Assembly (NCBI GenBank): GCA_043818095.1
Contig: JBDRGD010000097.1
Coordinates: 1-16,011, forward strand
Length of the DNA stretch: 16,011 bases
DNA from: JBDRGD01 sp043818095
GTDB taxonomy: Bacteria > Chloroflexota > Dehalococcoidia > Dehalococcoidales > RBG-16-60-22
Reading direction: 5' to 3'
In this document: positions 7,663 to 14,255 of the stretch, in pieces
Layout: each line of letters begins with the position of its first letter
How positions within the stretch are numbered: the first letter of the stretch is position 1
Made by a program: the position numbers and the translations under genes
Notes under the pieces: model-generated
Seen by the model: only the letters and a program-made list of their open reading frames with translations
The model's database searches: none
Told to the model about the DNA's origin: nothing

Positions 7663-8685
7663 TCAGCCCAGGATGGTCTGCGCCGTCGAGATCCGGAATA
7701 CCCGGTCGATGATGCCCGCGACCGTAGGGTCGAACTGAGACCCGCTGAAGCGGCGCATCTCCTCCAGGGCGGCTTCCCGGGGCATGGCGTGGCGGTAGGG
7801 ACGGTCCGAGGTCATCGCGTCAAAGGCGTCCGCCGCCGCGACGATTCTTGCCCCCAGTGGTATCTCGTCGCCGGAGTGGGTCTGGTCGAGTCCCTTGCCG
7901 TCGTAGTGGTCGTGGTGGTAGAGAATGATGGCCGCCACGTTGTCATTCACCAGCGGCCGCACCAGGTTGGGCCCGACGACGGCGTGGGTCATGATATAGC
8001 GGTATTCGTCCGGGCTGAGCTTGTCCGGCTTGTTCAGGATGCGGTTATCGATGGCAATCTTGCCGACGTCGTGGAGCAGGGAACCCCACCTCAGGTCCTC
8101 CAGATCGGCAGGGGCAAGGTCAAGTTCCTGGCCGATGGCCAGGGCGGTCTGACACACGCGCCGTGAATGTCCTGCGGTGTATTTATCATTGGCTTCCAGG
8201 TTATTGACCAGGTCTTCCACCGCCTGGAGGAAGAGCTTGCGCAGTTTCTGTATTTTTTTATTGCCGTTTTTCAGTGCTGATGGCTGGTGCTCCCGCAGTT
8301 GCATCTCTAATCTCCGTTTCTCCAGAGTCATGGTGACGCTGAGCAGAACGTCATTCAGCTGGAAGGGTTTGTGCAGGTAGTCCTGGGCGCCGTCCAGGAT
8401 ACAGCGGGTGATGATGCCGGCATCGGCAACCCCGCTCGCCATGATGACGGCGGTCTCCGGGAAACTTGCCCGGATTTCCGGCAGCAGCTCATTACCCGGT
8501 TTGCCGGGCATGTTGATGTCCAGCAGGACCAGCTCGGACCGCTGGCGCTGCAGCTTGTCCATGGCCTGGCTCGCGTCCCCGGCCTCGTCGCAGCGGTAGC
8601 CGTGTTTGGATAGCTTATGGTTCAGGACGAAGCGTATCGTCTCTTCATCATCGACGATTAAGATGTTTTCCGTAGGAACCGTCAT
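7663..8685 (-). CDS. Response regulator with receiver and HD-GYP-type phosphohydrolase domains
   Basis: 340 residues from ATG 8685, with AGGA about 8 nt upstream. The receiver domain (about 5-122) has acidic residues D12/D13, phospho-acceptor D56 in LLDINMP, S84 and K106 in HKPF. A helical linker (about 120-150) leads to an HD domain: H173, the HD pair H205-D206 with K209 in LLHDVGK, H233, H257/H258 and the ARIVAAADAFDAM segment. HD-GYP proteins hydrolyse cyclic-di-GMP in the cytoplasm. Here the signature runs HHDHYDGKGLD at 257-267, so GYP is replaced by GLD; metal ligands look kept, but substrate choice could differ. No histidine kinase is adjacent, so it is an orphan regulator. It is separated from the next minus-strand gene by 151 bp carrying that gene's own promoter. 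Confidence 0.93.
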   Translation of the reverse strand: MTVPTENILIVDDEETIRFVLNHKLSKHGYRCDEAGDASQAMDKLQRQRSELVLLDINMPGKPGNELLPEIRASFPETAVIMASGVADAGIITRCILDGAQDYLHKPFQLNDVLLSVTMTLEKRRLEMQLREHQPSALKNGNKKIQKLRKLFLQAVEDLVNNLEANDKYTAGHSRRVCQTALAIGQELDLAPADLEDLRWGSLLHDVGKIAIDNRILNKPDKLSPDEYRYIMTHAVVGPNLVRPLVNDNVAAIILYHHDHYDGKGLDQTHSGDEIPLGARIVAAADAFDAMTSDRPYRHAMPREAALEEMRRFSGSQFDPTVAGIIDRVFRISTAQTILG

Positions 8686-8973
8686 CTTTCTTTCCTGCCG
8701 TTGATATTGTTAACCTCAGGCACTATACCGCTGCCACCATATATTGTGCGTTAATAATCACGTTTTCGTCATAAACATTTCGTAACAATTGTCCGCATTA
8801 TTGCCGCTGTAATTTACCGGGCTCCACTTAATCTTAGAATTTACACGGGGCACGGGAAAGGGGGACAACCCCTAAACCGATTGCAGGGAACCATGCAGAC
8901 GCGGTATCGTCACGCACCGGCTGGAAGCGACCGCGGAGTAATTGTACAATGGGGAAAAGGGACGAGGTGAGCT
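8686..8973. other. Divergent intergenic region between the response regulator and the MBL hydrolase
   Basis: 288 bp, clearly AT-richer than the genes between about 8740 and 8845. I see no open frame of note and no RNA gene. On the minus side a weak TATAGT (8722-8727) about 37 nt before the regulator's ATG could be a -10, with only a poor CGCACA -35 at 8745-8750. On the plus side TACAAT at 8945-8950 serves the hydrolase. A short G4-ACAA-C4 hairpin lies at 8861-8872; it has no T-tract and is unlikely to be a terminator. Confidence 0.5.
8922..8950 (+). promoter_or_regulatory. Candidate promoter of the MBL hydrolase gene, with palindrome ATTGTACAAT
   Basis: TACAAT at 8945-8950 is a good -10; TGGAAG at 8922-8927 is a weak -35 at 17-nt spacing. 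The -10 is the right half of a perfect 10-bp palindrome ATTGTACAAT (8941-8950), so the same element could act as a -10 in the other direction or bind a dimeric regulator. The gene's ATG follows 23 nt after the -10, with GAGGTG (8964-8969) as ribosome binding site. Confidence 0.45.
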
Positions 8974-9615
8974 ATGACCGTGCTGTTTGAGGATGAAACC
9001 CGGAAAATCGAGAGGCTGACGCTGGGCCCCTGGGGGACGAACGCTTACCTCCTGGTCTGCAATGATACCGGTGAGAGCGCCGTCATCGATGCGCCCGGAG
9101 AGGCGGCAAAGCTCATGGCGGCTCTGCGGGGCACGGAACCCCGCTATCTGCTGCTGACGCATAACCACCGCGACCATACCGGCGCGCTCGTCGAGGTAAA
9201 GCAGCGGCTGGGGATACCACTGGCGGCGCACCCCGATGATGCGGGCAATCTGCCCGTAGCGCCGGATATCCTCCTGCAAGACGGGGAACGCTTTATGGTG
9301 GGTAAGCTGGAGGTGCAGGTGCGCCATACGCCGGGGCACACCCCCGGCAGCATCTGCCTGCTCACCGGGCCGTATCTCTTTTCCGGGGACACTCTTTTCC
9401 CCGGCGGTCCGGGGAAGACGGGTTCACCGGACGCTTTCCGGCAGATTGTCGCCTCGCTGGAAACAAAGATATTCGTCCTGCCGGGCGGGACGAAGGTCTA
9501 CCCCGGTCACGGTGACGACACGGTACTCGAGGTGGAGAAAGAGGCCTACCGCAAGTTTGCCGCCCGCAAGCATGACCCTGGTCTCTGCGGGGATGTTCTC
9601 TGGGACAGCGCCTAG
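8974..9615 (+). CDS. Glyoxalase II-like metallo-beta-lactamase-fold hydrolase
   Basis: 213 residues, ATG 8974 with GAGGTG 4 nt upstream. The binuclear metal site is complete: H63-x-H65-x-D67-H68 in THNHRDHTG, H122 in TPGHTPG, D139 in SGDTL and H179 in YPGHG. The FPGGPGKTG segment and overall length fit the short hydroxyacylglutathione-hydrolase-like (GloB-type) branch that lacks the separate glutathione-binding C-terminal domain. It would be a cytoplasmic Zn/Fe hydrolase, most plausibly of a thioester, but the family is broad (lactonases, sulfur dioxygenases and others) and the substrate is not readable. It is transcribed alone. Its TAG stop shares CTAG with the stop of the convergent deacetylase gene, so the transcripts must overlap. 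Confidence 0.93.
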   Translation: MTVLFEDETRKIERLTLGPWGTNAYLLVCNDTGESAVIDAPGEAAKLMAALRGTEPRYLLLTHNHRDHTGALVEVKQRLGIPLAAHPDDAGNLPVAPDILLQDGERFMVGKLEVQVRHTPGHTPGSICLLTGPYLFSGDTLFPGGPGKTGSPDAFRQIVASLETKIFVLPGGTKVYPGHGDDTVLEVEKEAYRKFAARKHDPGLCGDVLWDSA

Positions 9616-10310
9616 CGCCAGATTATTTCCTGGTGGAAGGCCTCCGCCAGCTCGAAGTCCTGCCCCTGCGCCATCGTCCGGGCCCTTTCCATGAGCCAGT
9701 CCCGCATCTGCGGCGCAATCTCCTCGCCTATCTGGCTTTTGTGGCAGGCCAGCGCCGCCAGTTTCGTCTCGTAGGTGGCGGTGACGTCCATCCAGTAGTT
9801 CGGGTCCTCGGATGCCCAGAGCAGCACTTCCCGGACCTTGTGAGGCATGAGGCCTTCCGCAATCAGTTCCGGGTAAGCAAAGTAGTCCCGGGCATAAGGG
9901 AAAACCGCGTCCAGCACGGTCCGTCCGGTGATGCGGTGGTCGCGGTGCCAGATATAGCGCCGGTAGGGGTCGGCGCTGATAACGGTATGGGGGCGGAAAC
10001 GGCGGATGACGCGCACGATGTCCCGGCGGAATTCCGGCGTCTCCTCCAGGGACTGGTCCGGGTGACGCAGGAAGACGACCTCGCGGACTCCCAGCAGTCT
10101 GGCGGCGGCGAGCTGTTCCTCTTCCCGGATTTGCGCCAGCTTCGCCAGGTCCATCGTGATATCGCTGGTGCCCTTGTCGCCGTTGGTCACGACGGTATAG
10201 ACCACGCTCTTGCCTTCCTGCACCCAGCGGGCAACGCTGCCCGACACGCCGAATTCGGCATCGTCGGGGTGGGGGCTAACGACCAGGATATCCGCAGGTT
10301 CGTCAGTCAT
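9612..10310 (-). CDS. PIG-L/LmbE family Zn-dependent deacetylase
   Basis: 232 residues, ATG 10310. The fold's metal motif is at the very N-terminus: PHPDD at 13-17 (H14, D16/D17), and the second ligand group is WHRDH at 121-125. TNGDKGTSD (42-50), IREEEQLAAARLLG (61-74) and the ALACHKSQI segment (187-194) are typical of the LmbE branch common in Chloroflexota and Actinobacteria. Relatives remove N-acetyl groups from GlcNAc-containing substrates (MshB, BshB, GlcNAc-PI deacetylase) or cleave thiol conjugates (Mca); the exact substrate is unknown. The length fits a compact member, shorter than MshB. No Shine-Dalgarno precedes the ATG, and the best promoter would give a leader of only about 8-10 nt, so translation may be nearly leaderless. 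No alternative start upstream is plausible because the motif begins at residue 7. Confidence 0.93.
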   Translation of the reverse strand: MTDEPADILVVSPHPDDAEFGVSGSVARWVQEGKSVVYTVVTNGDKGTSDITMDLAKLAQIREEEQLAAARLLGVREVVFLRHPDQSLEETPEFRRDIVRVIRRFRPHTVISADPYRRYIWHRDHRITGRTVLDAVFPYARDYFAYPELIAEGLMPHKVREVLLWASEDPNYWMDVTATYETKLAALACHKSQIGEEIAPQMRDWLMERARTMAQGQDFELAEAFHQEIIWR

Positions 10311-10324
10311 GGAATTATATTAAT

Positions 10325-10355
10325 ATTGTATAACATCCCCGGACGTTGATACAAT
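10325..10355. promoter_or_regulatory. Mirror-symmetric divergent promoter/operator (ATTGTAT-N17-ATACAAT)
   Basis: ATTGTAT (10325-10331) and ATACAAT (10349-10355) are perfect reverse complements around 10340. Rightwards, TTGTAT (10326-10331) as -35 and TACAAT (10350-10355) as -10 have an 18-nt spacer and serve the acetyltransferase at 10388. Leftwards, the complementary strand gives the identical TTGTAT-18-TACAAT and serves the deacetylase at 10310. Each arm thus serves as -35 for one gene and -10 for the other, so the two promoters would compete for polymerase. A dimeric regulator site is the alternative reading. Confidence 0.55.
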
Positions 10356-10374
10356 GGAAAAGCCGTATCGGTAA

Positions 10375-10381
10375 AAGGTGA
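10375..10381 (+). promoter_or_regulatory. Ribosome binding site of the double-GNAT gene
   Basis: AAGGTGA ends 6 nt before ATG 10388, a good Shine-Dalgarno. It contrasts with the divergent deacetylase gene, which has none. Confidence 0.7.
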
Positions 10382-10387
10382 CTTTCG

Positions 10388-11305
10388 ATGACCGCCCGCG
10401 ACTATACTATCCGCAACTACCGTCAGTCCGATTTCGAGCGCTGCGCCGCGTTAAACCTGGCGGCGGAGGGGGAGAACGGGTACGGCTTTCATTATCCTGA
10501 TTTTAGCGCCTGGCTGCACCGTCCCGGGGCGACCCCGGAGCAGGATATCCTCGTCGCGGAAACGGAAAAAGGGGCGGTGGCTTTCCTGGAAATGGCCCCG
10601 GAGCGCAATATTGCCCGGCTGATACTGTACTGCTGGGTGAGTCCGGAGTACCGGCGCTGCGGTATCGCCGGCGCATTCCTGAATCAGGCAAGGCAGCGGG
10701 GGCGGGAGTTGGGCATGAAGGTGCTGCAGGCCTGCGTCAATGAAAAGGACGCTCAGGCGCGGCAGGTGCTCACCGCGCTGGGGTTCCGGCAGGTGCGCCA
10801 GTTCCGGGAAATGGGGCGGGACCTGGCGGACTATACCGGCAGCTGTCCGGACGTCTGCCGGAAGATTCAACCCGGCGATGAACCGGAGCTGATGAAGGTC
10901 CAGAACCGCGCTTTCGCGGGGAGCTGGGGCTTCAATCCCAATACCCTGGAACAGATTACCTACCACGCCACGGCGGAAGATTCTTCGCCGGAAGACGTGA
11001 TGTTCTGCATCGTCGACGGGGAGGTGGCGGGCTACTGCTGGACGCGGGTGACCGTGTCTGCCGATGGGCCGGGAAAGGGAAGGATTTTCATGCTGGGCGT
11101 CGACCCGCGTTACCGGGGCCGGGGCATCGGCTGGCAGGTGCTGCAGGCGGGGATGGCTTACCTCAGTGAGAAGGGGGTGGGAGAGGTGGTCCTCACCGTG
11201 GACGGAGAAAACGAGGTGGCGTTACGCCTGTACCGCAAAGTGGGATTTACCATCATGGGAACGAGCCTGTGGTACGAGCAGCCGGTAGAGACCGCATCTT
11301 CCTAA
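10388..11305 (+). CDS. Tandem GNAT acetyltransferase (MshD-like architecture)
   Basis: 305 residues with two GNAT folds. Domain 1 is about 5-145, with an acetyl-CoA loop in VSPEYRRCGIAG (84-95) and ALGFRQVRQF near 130. Domain 2 is about 156-297, with the stronger loop LGVDPRYRGRGIG (236-248; RGRGIG 243-248), then a VDGENEVALRLYRKVGF segment (271-287). The tandem layout, length and C-terminal half resemble mycothiol synthase MshD, which acetylates Cys-GlcN-Ins, but tandem GNATs are common and the identity is not proven. In MshD only the C-terminal domain is catalytic; here too domain 2 has the more canonical cofactor loop. It diverges from the PIG-L gene through a shared symmetric promoter. 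Its TAA overlaps the TAG of the convergent glycosyltransferase by 4 bp. Confidence 0.92.
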   Translation: MTARDYTIRNYRQSDFERCAALNLAAEGENGYGFHYPDFSAWLHRPGATPEQDILVAETEKGAVAFLEMAPERNIARLILYCWVSPEYRRCGIAGAFLNQARQRGRELGMKVLQACVNEKDAQARQVLTALGFRQVRQFREMGRDLADYTGSCPDVCRKIQPGDEPELMKVQNRAFAGSWGFNPNTLEQITYHATAEDSSPEDVMFCIVDGEVAGYCWTRVTVSADGPGKGRIFMLGVDPRYRGRGIGWQVLQAGMAYLSEKGVGEVVLTVDGENEVALRLYRKVGFTIMGTSLWYEQPVETASS

Positions 11306-12561
11306 ACAACCGCGGAATGCTCCGGCACTACCTGCCGGAAGATATGGCTTAGCTCTTCCGCGACCAGGGGCCAGTGGAAGCGGCGCACCGATTCCCGGGC
11401 TTTGCGCCGGACCGAGGGACGGCCGGAGAGATGCTCCAGCGCCGCGGTAATGCCCCCCGCGAGATTCTGCGGACTGTTGTCCGCCAGCACGAGGCCCGTT
11501 TCACCCTGCCGGATGATACTTTTCATTTCTCCCACGTCCGCGGCGACGACCGGCGTGCCGCAGGCGAGGGACTCCAGGGCGACCAGCCCGAAACTTTCGT
11601 AGTAAGAAGGGATAATGGTGACGTCCGCGGCGGCATAGTAGTGGGGCAGCTCCGACTGCGGCATGATTCCCCGGAAATCGACGCTGCCGCTGATGCCGCC
11701 CTCGCGGGCGAGTTCCTCCAGGTGGTTCATCTCCCGGCTGGTGGTGGGGTCGCCCCCGATGATGAGCAGGCGGGGACGGGTCTCGGCGGGCATCAGAGAT
11801 ATAGCCTTAATGAGGTTGTGGACACCCTTGAGCGGGTCAATCCTGCCGACGTAGAGGACTATTTTTTCGGACCGGGGCAGGTTAAGCATTGCCCGGGACT
11901 CTTCCGGTGGGGTGGGGCGAAAGAGATCCGGGTTCACCCCGCAGGGCACCACGCTGACTTTATTAGACGGGACGTGGTAGTGCCGCTGCAGGTCTTCTTT
12001 CTCCCGGGCGGTGGCGGCGATGATGCGCCGGCACCCGGCGGCCATTTCTTTCTCCGTCTCGATGCGTAAATCGGGTTCATCGGTGCGGCTGCCGAACCTG
12101 TTTTTCACCGCACCCAGCGTATGGAACATGGTGATGTCAGGCACATGCCACCACTGCCGGACATACTGGCCCACCCAGGCGGAAAGCCAGTAGTGGTTGA
12201 AGACGAGGTCATAGCTCAGGCCGTTTTCCCGGCGGTATCTCTCCAGGTTGCAGGCGAAATCGGGCAGATGGAGGTAAAGCGCCAGCTTCGGGATAGCGAA
12301 ATCATCCCCCGCCGGCAGGTGAATCAGGCGGGCGCGGTCGCCAAACTCCACAATCTGGGGGTCGGCGGGGTCGTGGACCCGGGTGTAGATATCCACCAGG
12401 TGTCCCTGCCTGCCCAGTTCCCGGGCGACCTCGCGGATGTAGACGCTCATGCCGCCGGTATCTTTCGTGCCCAGGTTGCCCACCGGACAGCTGTGGACGC
12501 TGAGCATGGCGATTTTCAGGCGCTGTTCCGCGCCGTTCTTCCCGTTAATCATTCCGCTCAT
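11302..12561 (-). CDS. GT4 family glycosyltransferase, MshA/sucrose-phosphate-synthase-like
   Basis: 419 residues from ATG 12561, whose ATGA overlaps the upstream stop. Other in-frame Met lie at residues 4 and 19, and the conserved part begins near residue 16. It is a GT-B retaining enzyme. The N-terminal half has the GGM loop (36-38), NHYWLSAWVGQ (122-132), HTLGAVKN (147-154) and a conserved Arg at 166. The C-terminal half has GRIDPLKG (239-246, R240 and K245 for the sugar-nucleotide phosphates) and the EX7E motif E322...E330 in ESFGLVALE. HYWLSG-type and HTLxAVKN-type segments are hallmarks I associate with MshA (UDP-GlcNAc:inositol-3-phosphate) and sucrose-phosphate synthase relatives. The acceptor cannot be deduced. 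No signal peptide or membrane span; probably cytoplasmic or peripheral. It is the last gene of the trp-led minus-strand run. Confidence 0.92.
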   Translation of the reverse strand: MSGMINGKNGAEQRLKIAMLSVHSCPVGNLGTKDTGGMSVYIREVARELGRQGHLVDIYTRVHDPADPQIVEFGDRARLIHLPAGDDFAIPKLALYLHLPDFACNLERYRRENGLSYDLVFNHYWLSAWVGQYVRQWWHVPDITMFHTLGAVKNRFGSRTDEPDLRIETEKEMAAGCRRIIAATAREKEDLQRHYHVPSNKVSVVPCGVNPDLFRPTPPEESRAMLNLPRSEKIVLYVGRIDPLKGVHNLIKAISLMPAETRPRLLIIGGDPTTSREMNHLEELAREGGISGSVDFRGIMPQSELPHYYAAADVTIIPSYYESFGLVALESLACGTPVVAADVGEMKSIIRQGETGLVLADNSPQNLAGGITAALEHLSGRPSVRRKARESVRRFHWPLVAEELSHIFRQVVPEHSAVV

Positions 12562-13541
12562 TTAATCGATAGCTCGCAGCGGTACAGGGGCACCGTTTTA
12601 CCGCCCAGATGGGTCTTGTAGATCTCGTCTCCCTTGAGGAAGTCCCACATCTTCATCCCCCCGCGGATGGCTTCCCGGATGCAGAGCACCTTGGCGAGGA
12701 CGCCCACGCTCAGGTGCCCGTAAGCGGGGTCGTAGGCGCTGTTGTAGAGGTACATCGTCTCCCGGTAAGCGAAGGCCATGACCATGGCGGAGGGCTTGCC
12801 GTCAAGCTCCATCGTCCCCAGCCTGAGCATGTCCTGCGCCGTCATCGCTGCCGCCACCCCCCGGAAAAAGGCTTCCTTCCCGGGGGTCATGAAGCCCGCT
12901 TTCTCCTCCTCCGGGCTCAAGGCGAAGAGGCGGATGAAGGTATCCATCCGCGAGTTCAGGTTGTCCTCCGCTCCGGAGCAGCGGTATTGCACCTCCGCGG
13001 CTTCCTCGAGGCGGCGTAGCTTACGGCGGACCTCGTGGCGCTGCTTCCGGTTAAGGACGTTCAGGTAACCTTCCCAGGTGGGGGGCAGGTCCATCTCCAG
13101 GGTAACCGCTTCCTGCCGGGAGGTAACCGGGTAGCCCAGTTCCTCTGCCAGGGGGACGAGGTGGGTTATCACGGCGGCGTCCGGGCGGACATGCCCCAGG
13201 TCCAGGCGGGTAATCCCGCGCTTTTTCAGGTCGTCCAGCAGGAGGCGGAAAAACTCCGTTTCTTTCCCCGGAGCGGTAATGAAGTCGGCATAGTCGCAGA
13301 CGTCGGTGCTGCCGAGAAAGAATGCCTGCCCCTCCCGTGTCATCAGTGGAGCGACGCCGAGGATGTCATCGTCCAGTCGCAAAGTAAGAAGACAGGCCTC
13401 TTCATCCGTGTGGAAATGCTGCCACCAGGCCTCAAGCCAGGGCGGCAGAACGAAAATACAGGGCCAGGAGAGCCGGCGGCGGGTCTCCCGCCAGATATCC
13501 TGGAGGCCGGAAAAGCTCTCCGGGGAAACACGATAGCTCAT
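12558..13541 (-). CDS. FemAB/BioF2-like GNAT-fold acyltransferase (Acetyltransf_6 type)
   Basis: 327 residues from ATG 13541; only a weak purine stretch (GATGAG) precedes it. The family markers are the Arg/Lys-rich RKQRHEVRRKLRRLE helix (165-179), LGTMELDGKPSAMVM (241-255), MYLYNSAYDP (263-272) and the C-terminal FLKGDEIYK (301-309), which corresponds to the FxxGDexYK signature of this group. Relatives include FemX-like peptidoglycan peptidyl-transferases, polysaccharide-associated acyltransferases (CelD/BcsL-like) and uncharacterised lipid or polysaccharide modifiers. With the glycosyltransferase that overlaps its end (ATGA), it suggests modification of a glycan or glycolipid, but that is inference. 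It follows trpF after a 66-bp gap, the only gap in this run, so it may also have its own promoter. Confidence 0.87.
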   Translation of the reverse strand: MSYRVSPESFSGLQDIWRETRRRLSWPCIFVLPPWLEAWWQHFHTDEEACLLTLRLDDDILGVAPLMTREGQAFFLGSTDVCDYADFITAPGKETEFFRLLLDDLKKRGITRLDLGHVRPDAAVITHLVPLAEELGYPVTSRQEAVTLEMDLPPTWEGYLNVLNRKQRHEVRRKLRRLEEAAEVQYRCSGAEDNLNSRMDTFIRLFALSPEEEKAGFMTPGKEAFFRGVAAAMTAQDMLRLGTMELDGKPSAMVMAFAYRETMYLYNSAYDPAYGHLSVGVLAKVLCIREAIRGGMKMWDFLKGDEIYKTHLGGKTVPLYRCELSIK

Positions 13542-13607
13542 CTCATCTTCAGTGTAACACTTCAGGTATTGGCGGGCAACGCAAAGACAGTATCCGGGAG
13601 ATTGCGG
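13542..13607 (-). promoter_or_regulatory. Gap between trpF and the FemAB-like gene: weak promoter and palindrome
   Basis: The only spacer within the trp-led run. It contains AGTGTAACACT (13551-13561, 5-bp arms) and a direct repeat of CTTCAG at 13547-13552 and 13560-13565. On the minus strand TTGCCC (13574-13579) and TACACT (13551-13556) have 17-nt spacing, but transcription would begin within a few bases of the ATG, so this promoter is doubtful. No T-tract terminator after trpF is seen. Confidence 0.25.
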
Positions 13608-14255
13608 TCAGGCGGCGGCACGCACCGCCGCCAGGAAAGCCCTGATTTTGGCGCTGTCCTTCTGTCCGCCGGTTTCTACCCCGGAGGAGACGTCCACCCC
13701 CCACGGGCGCACCGTGCGCACCAGCGCGCCCACGTTGCCCGGATTGAGACCCCCCGCCACCATGACCGGGTAGCGGTCGGCGACCTCCCGCGCGATTTGC
13801 CAGTCGAAGCCCTTCCCGGTGCCTCCGTAGGCTCCCGGCACGTGGGTGTCCAGGAGATAAATCATCTCTGTGTCGGGGCATACCCGCCTGCCGGCTTTGA
13901 TTGCCGCGATTATTTCCGCGGCGGTTTTGGACGCGGCGACGTGGATGACCTTGATGACCGGCACCTTAATCTCCCTGCAGTATTCCCAGGACTCGTCGCC
14001 GCTGAGCTGGACGCGGTCGAGCTGGCAGCGCTCCGCCGCCCGGTTGACCTCGACGGCACGGGCGTTAACAAAGACACCGACGAGCTCCGGGCGCGGCGAA
14101 AGCTGCCGGACTTCCGCGGCAATCTGCCGCGCTTTTTCCGTGGTAACACGGCGGCGGCTGGGGGCAAAAATCAACCCCAGGAAGTCCGCGCCGGCAGAGA
14201 CCACTTCCCGCGCGGAAGCTACCTCGGTGATGCCGCAAATCTTGACCCTGGTCAA
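13608..14255 (-). CDS. trpF: Phosphoribosylanthranilate isomerase
   Basis: 215 residues, (beta/alpha)8 barrel. It converts phosphoribosylanthranilate to carboxyphenylaminodeoxyribulose phosphate in tryptophan synthesis. The catalytic pair is present: C7 in KICGIT and D136 in LLDTHVPG, with GGTGKGFDW (144-152) and the phosphate-binding AGGLNPGNV (167-175) and VDVSSGVE (187-194). VQLSGDE (82-88) has Ser where the family usually has His. The start is TTG 14255, overlapping the trpC stop as TTGA. It is supported by a strong AAGGAG 5 nt upstream and by the position of KICG. Translational coupling with trpC is likely. Confidence 0.96.
   Translation of the reverse strand: MTRVKICGITEVASAREVVSAGADFLGLIFAPSRRRVTTEKARQIAAEVRQLSPRPELVGVFVNARAVEVNRAAERCQLDRVQLSGDESWEYCREIKVPVIKVIHVAASKTAAEIIAAIKAGRRVCPDTEMIYLLDTHVPGAYGGTGKGFDWQIAREVADRYPVMVAGGLNPGNVGALVRTVRPWGVDVSSGVETGGQKDSAKIRAFLAAVRAAA

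Noticed and set aside
7650..7670. Terminator hairpin TGGGC/GCCCA at the end of the response regulator gene
   Set aside because: Only a 5-bp stem that includes the stop codon, with no T-tract after it on the minus strand.
9612..12561. Bacillithiol biosynthesis (BshA/BshB/BshC)
   Set aside because: No BshC-like protein is present; the FemAB-like protein does not look like BshC, and the deacetylase fits the general LmbE branch rather than BshB.
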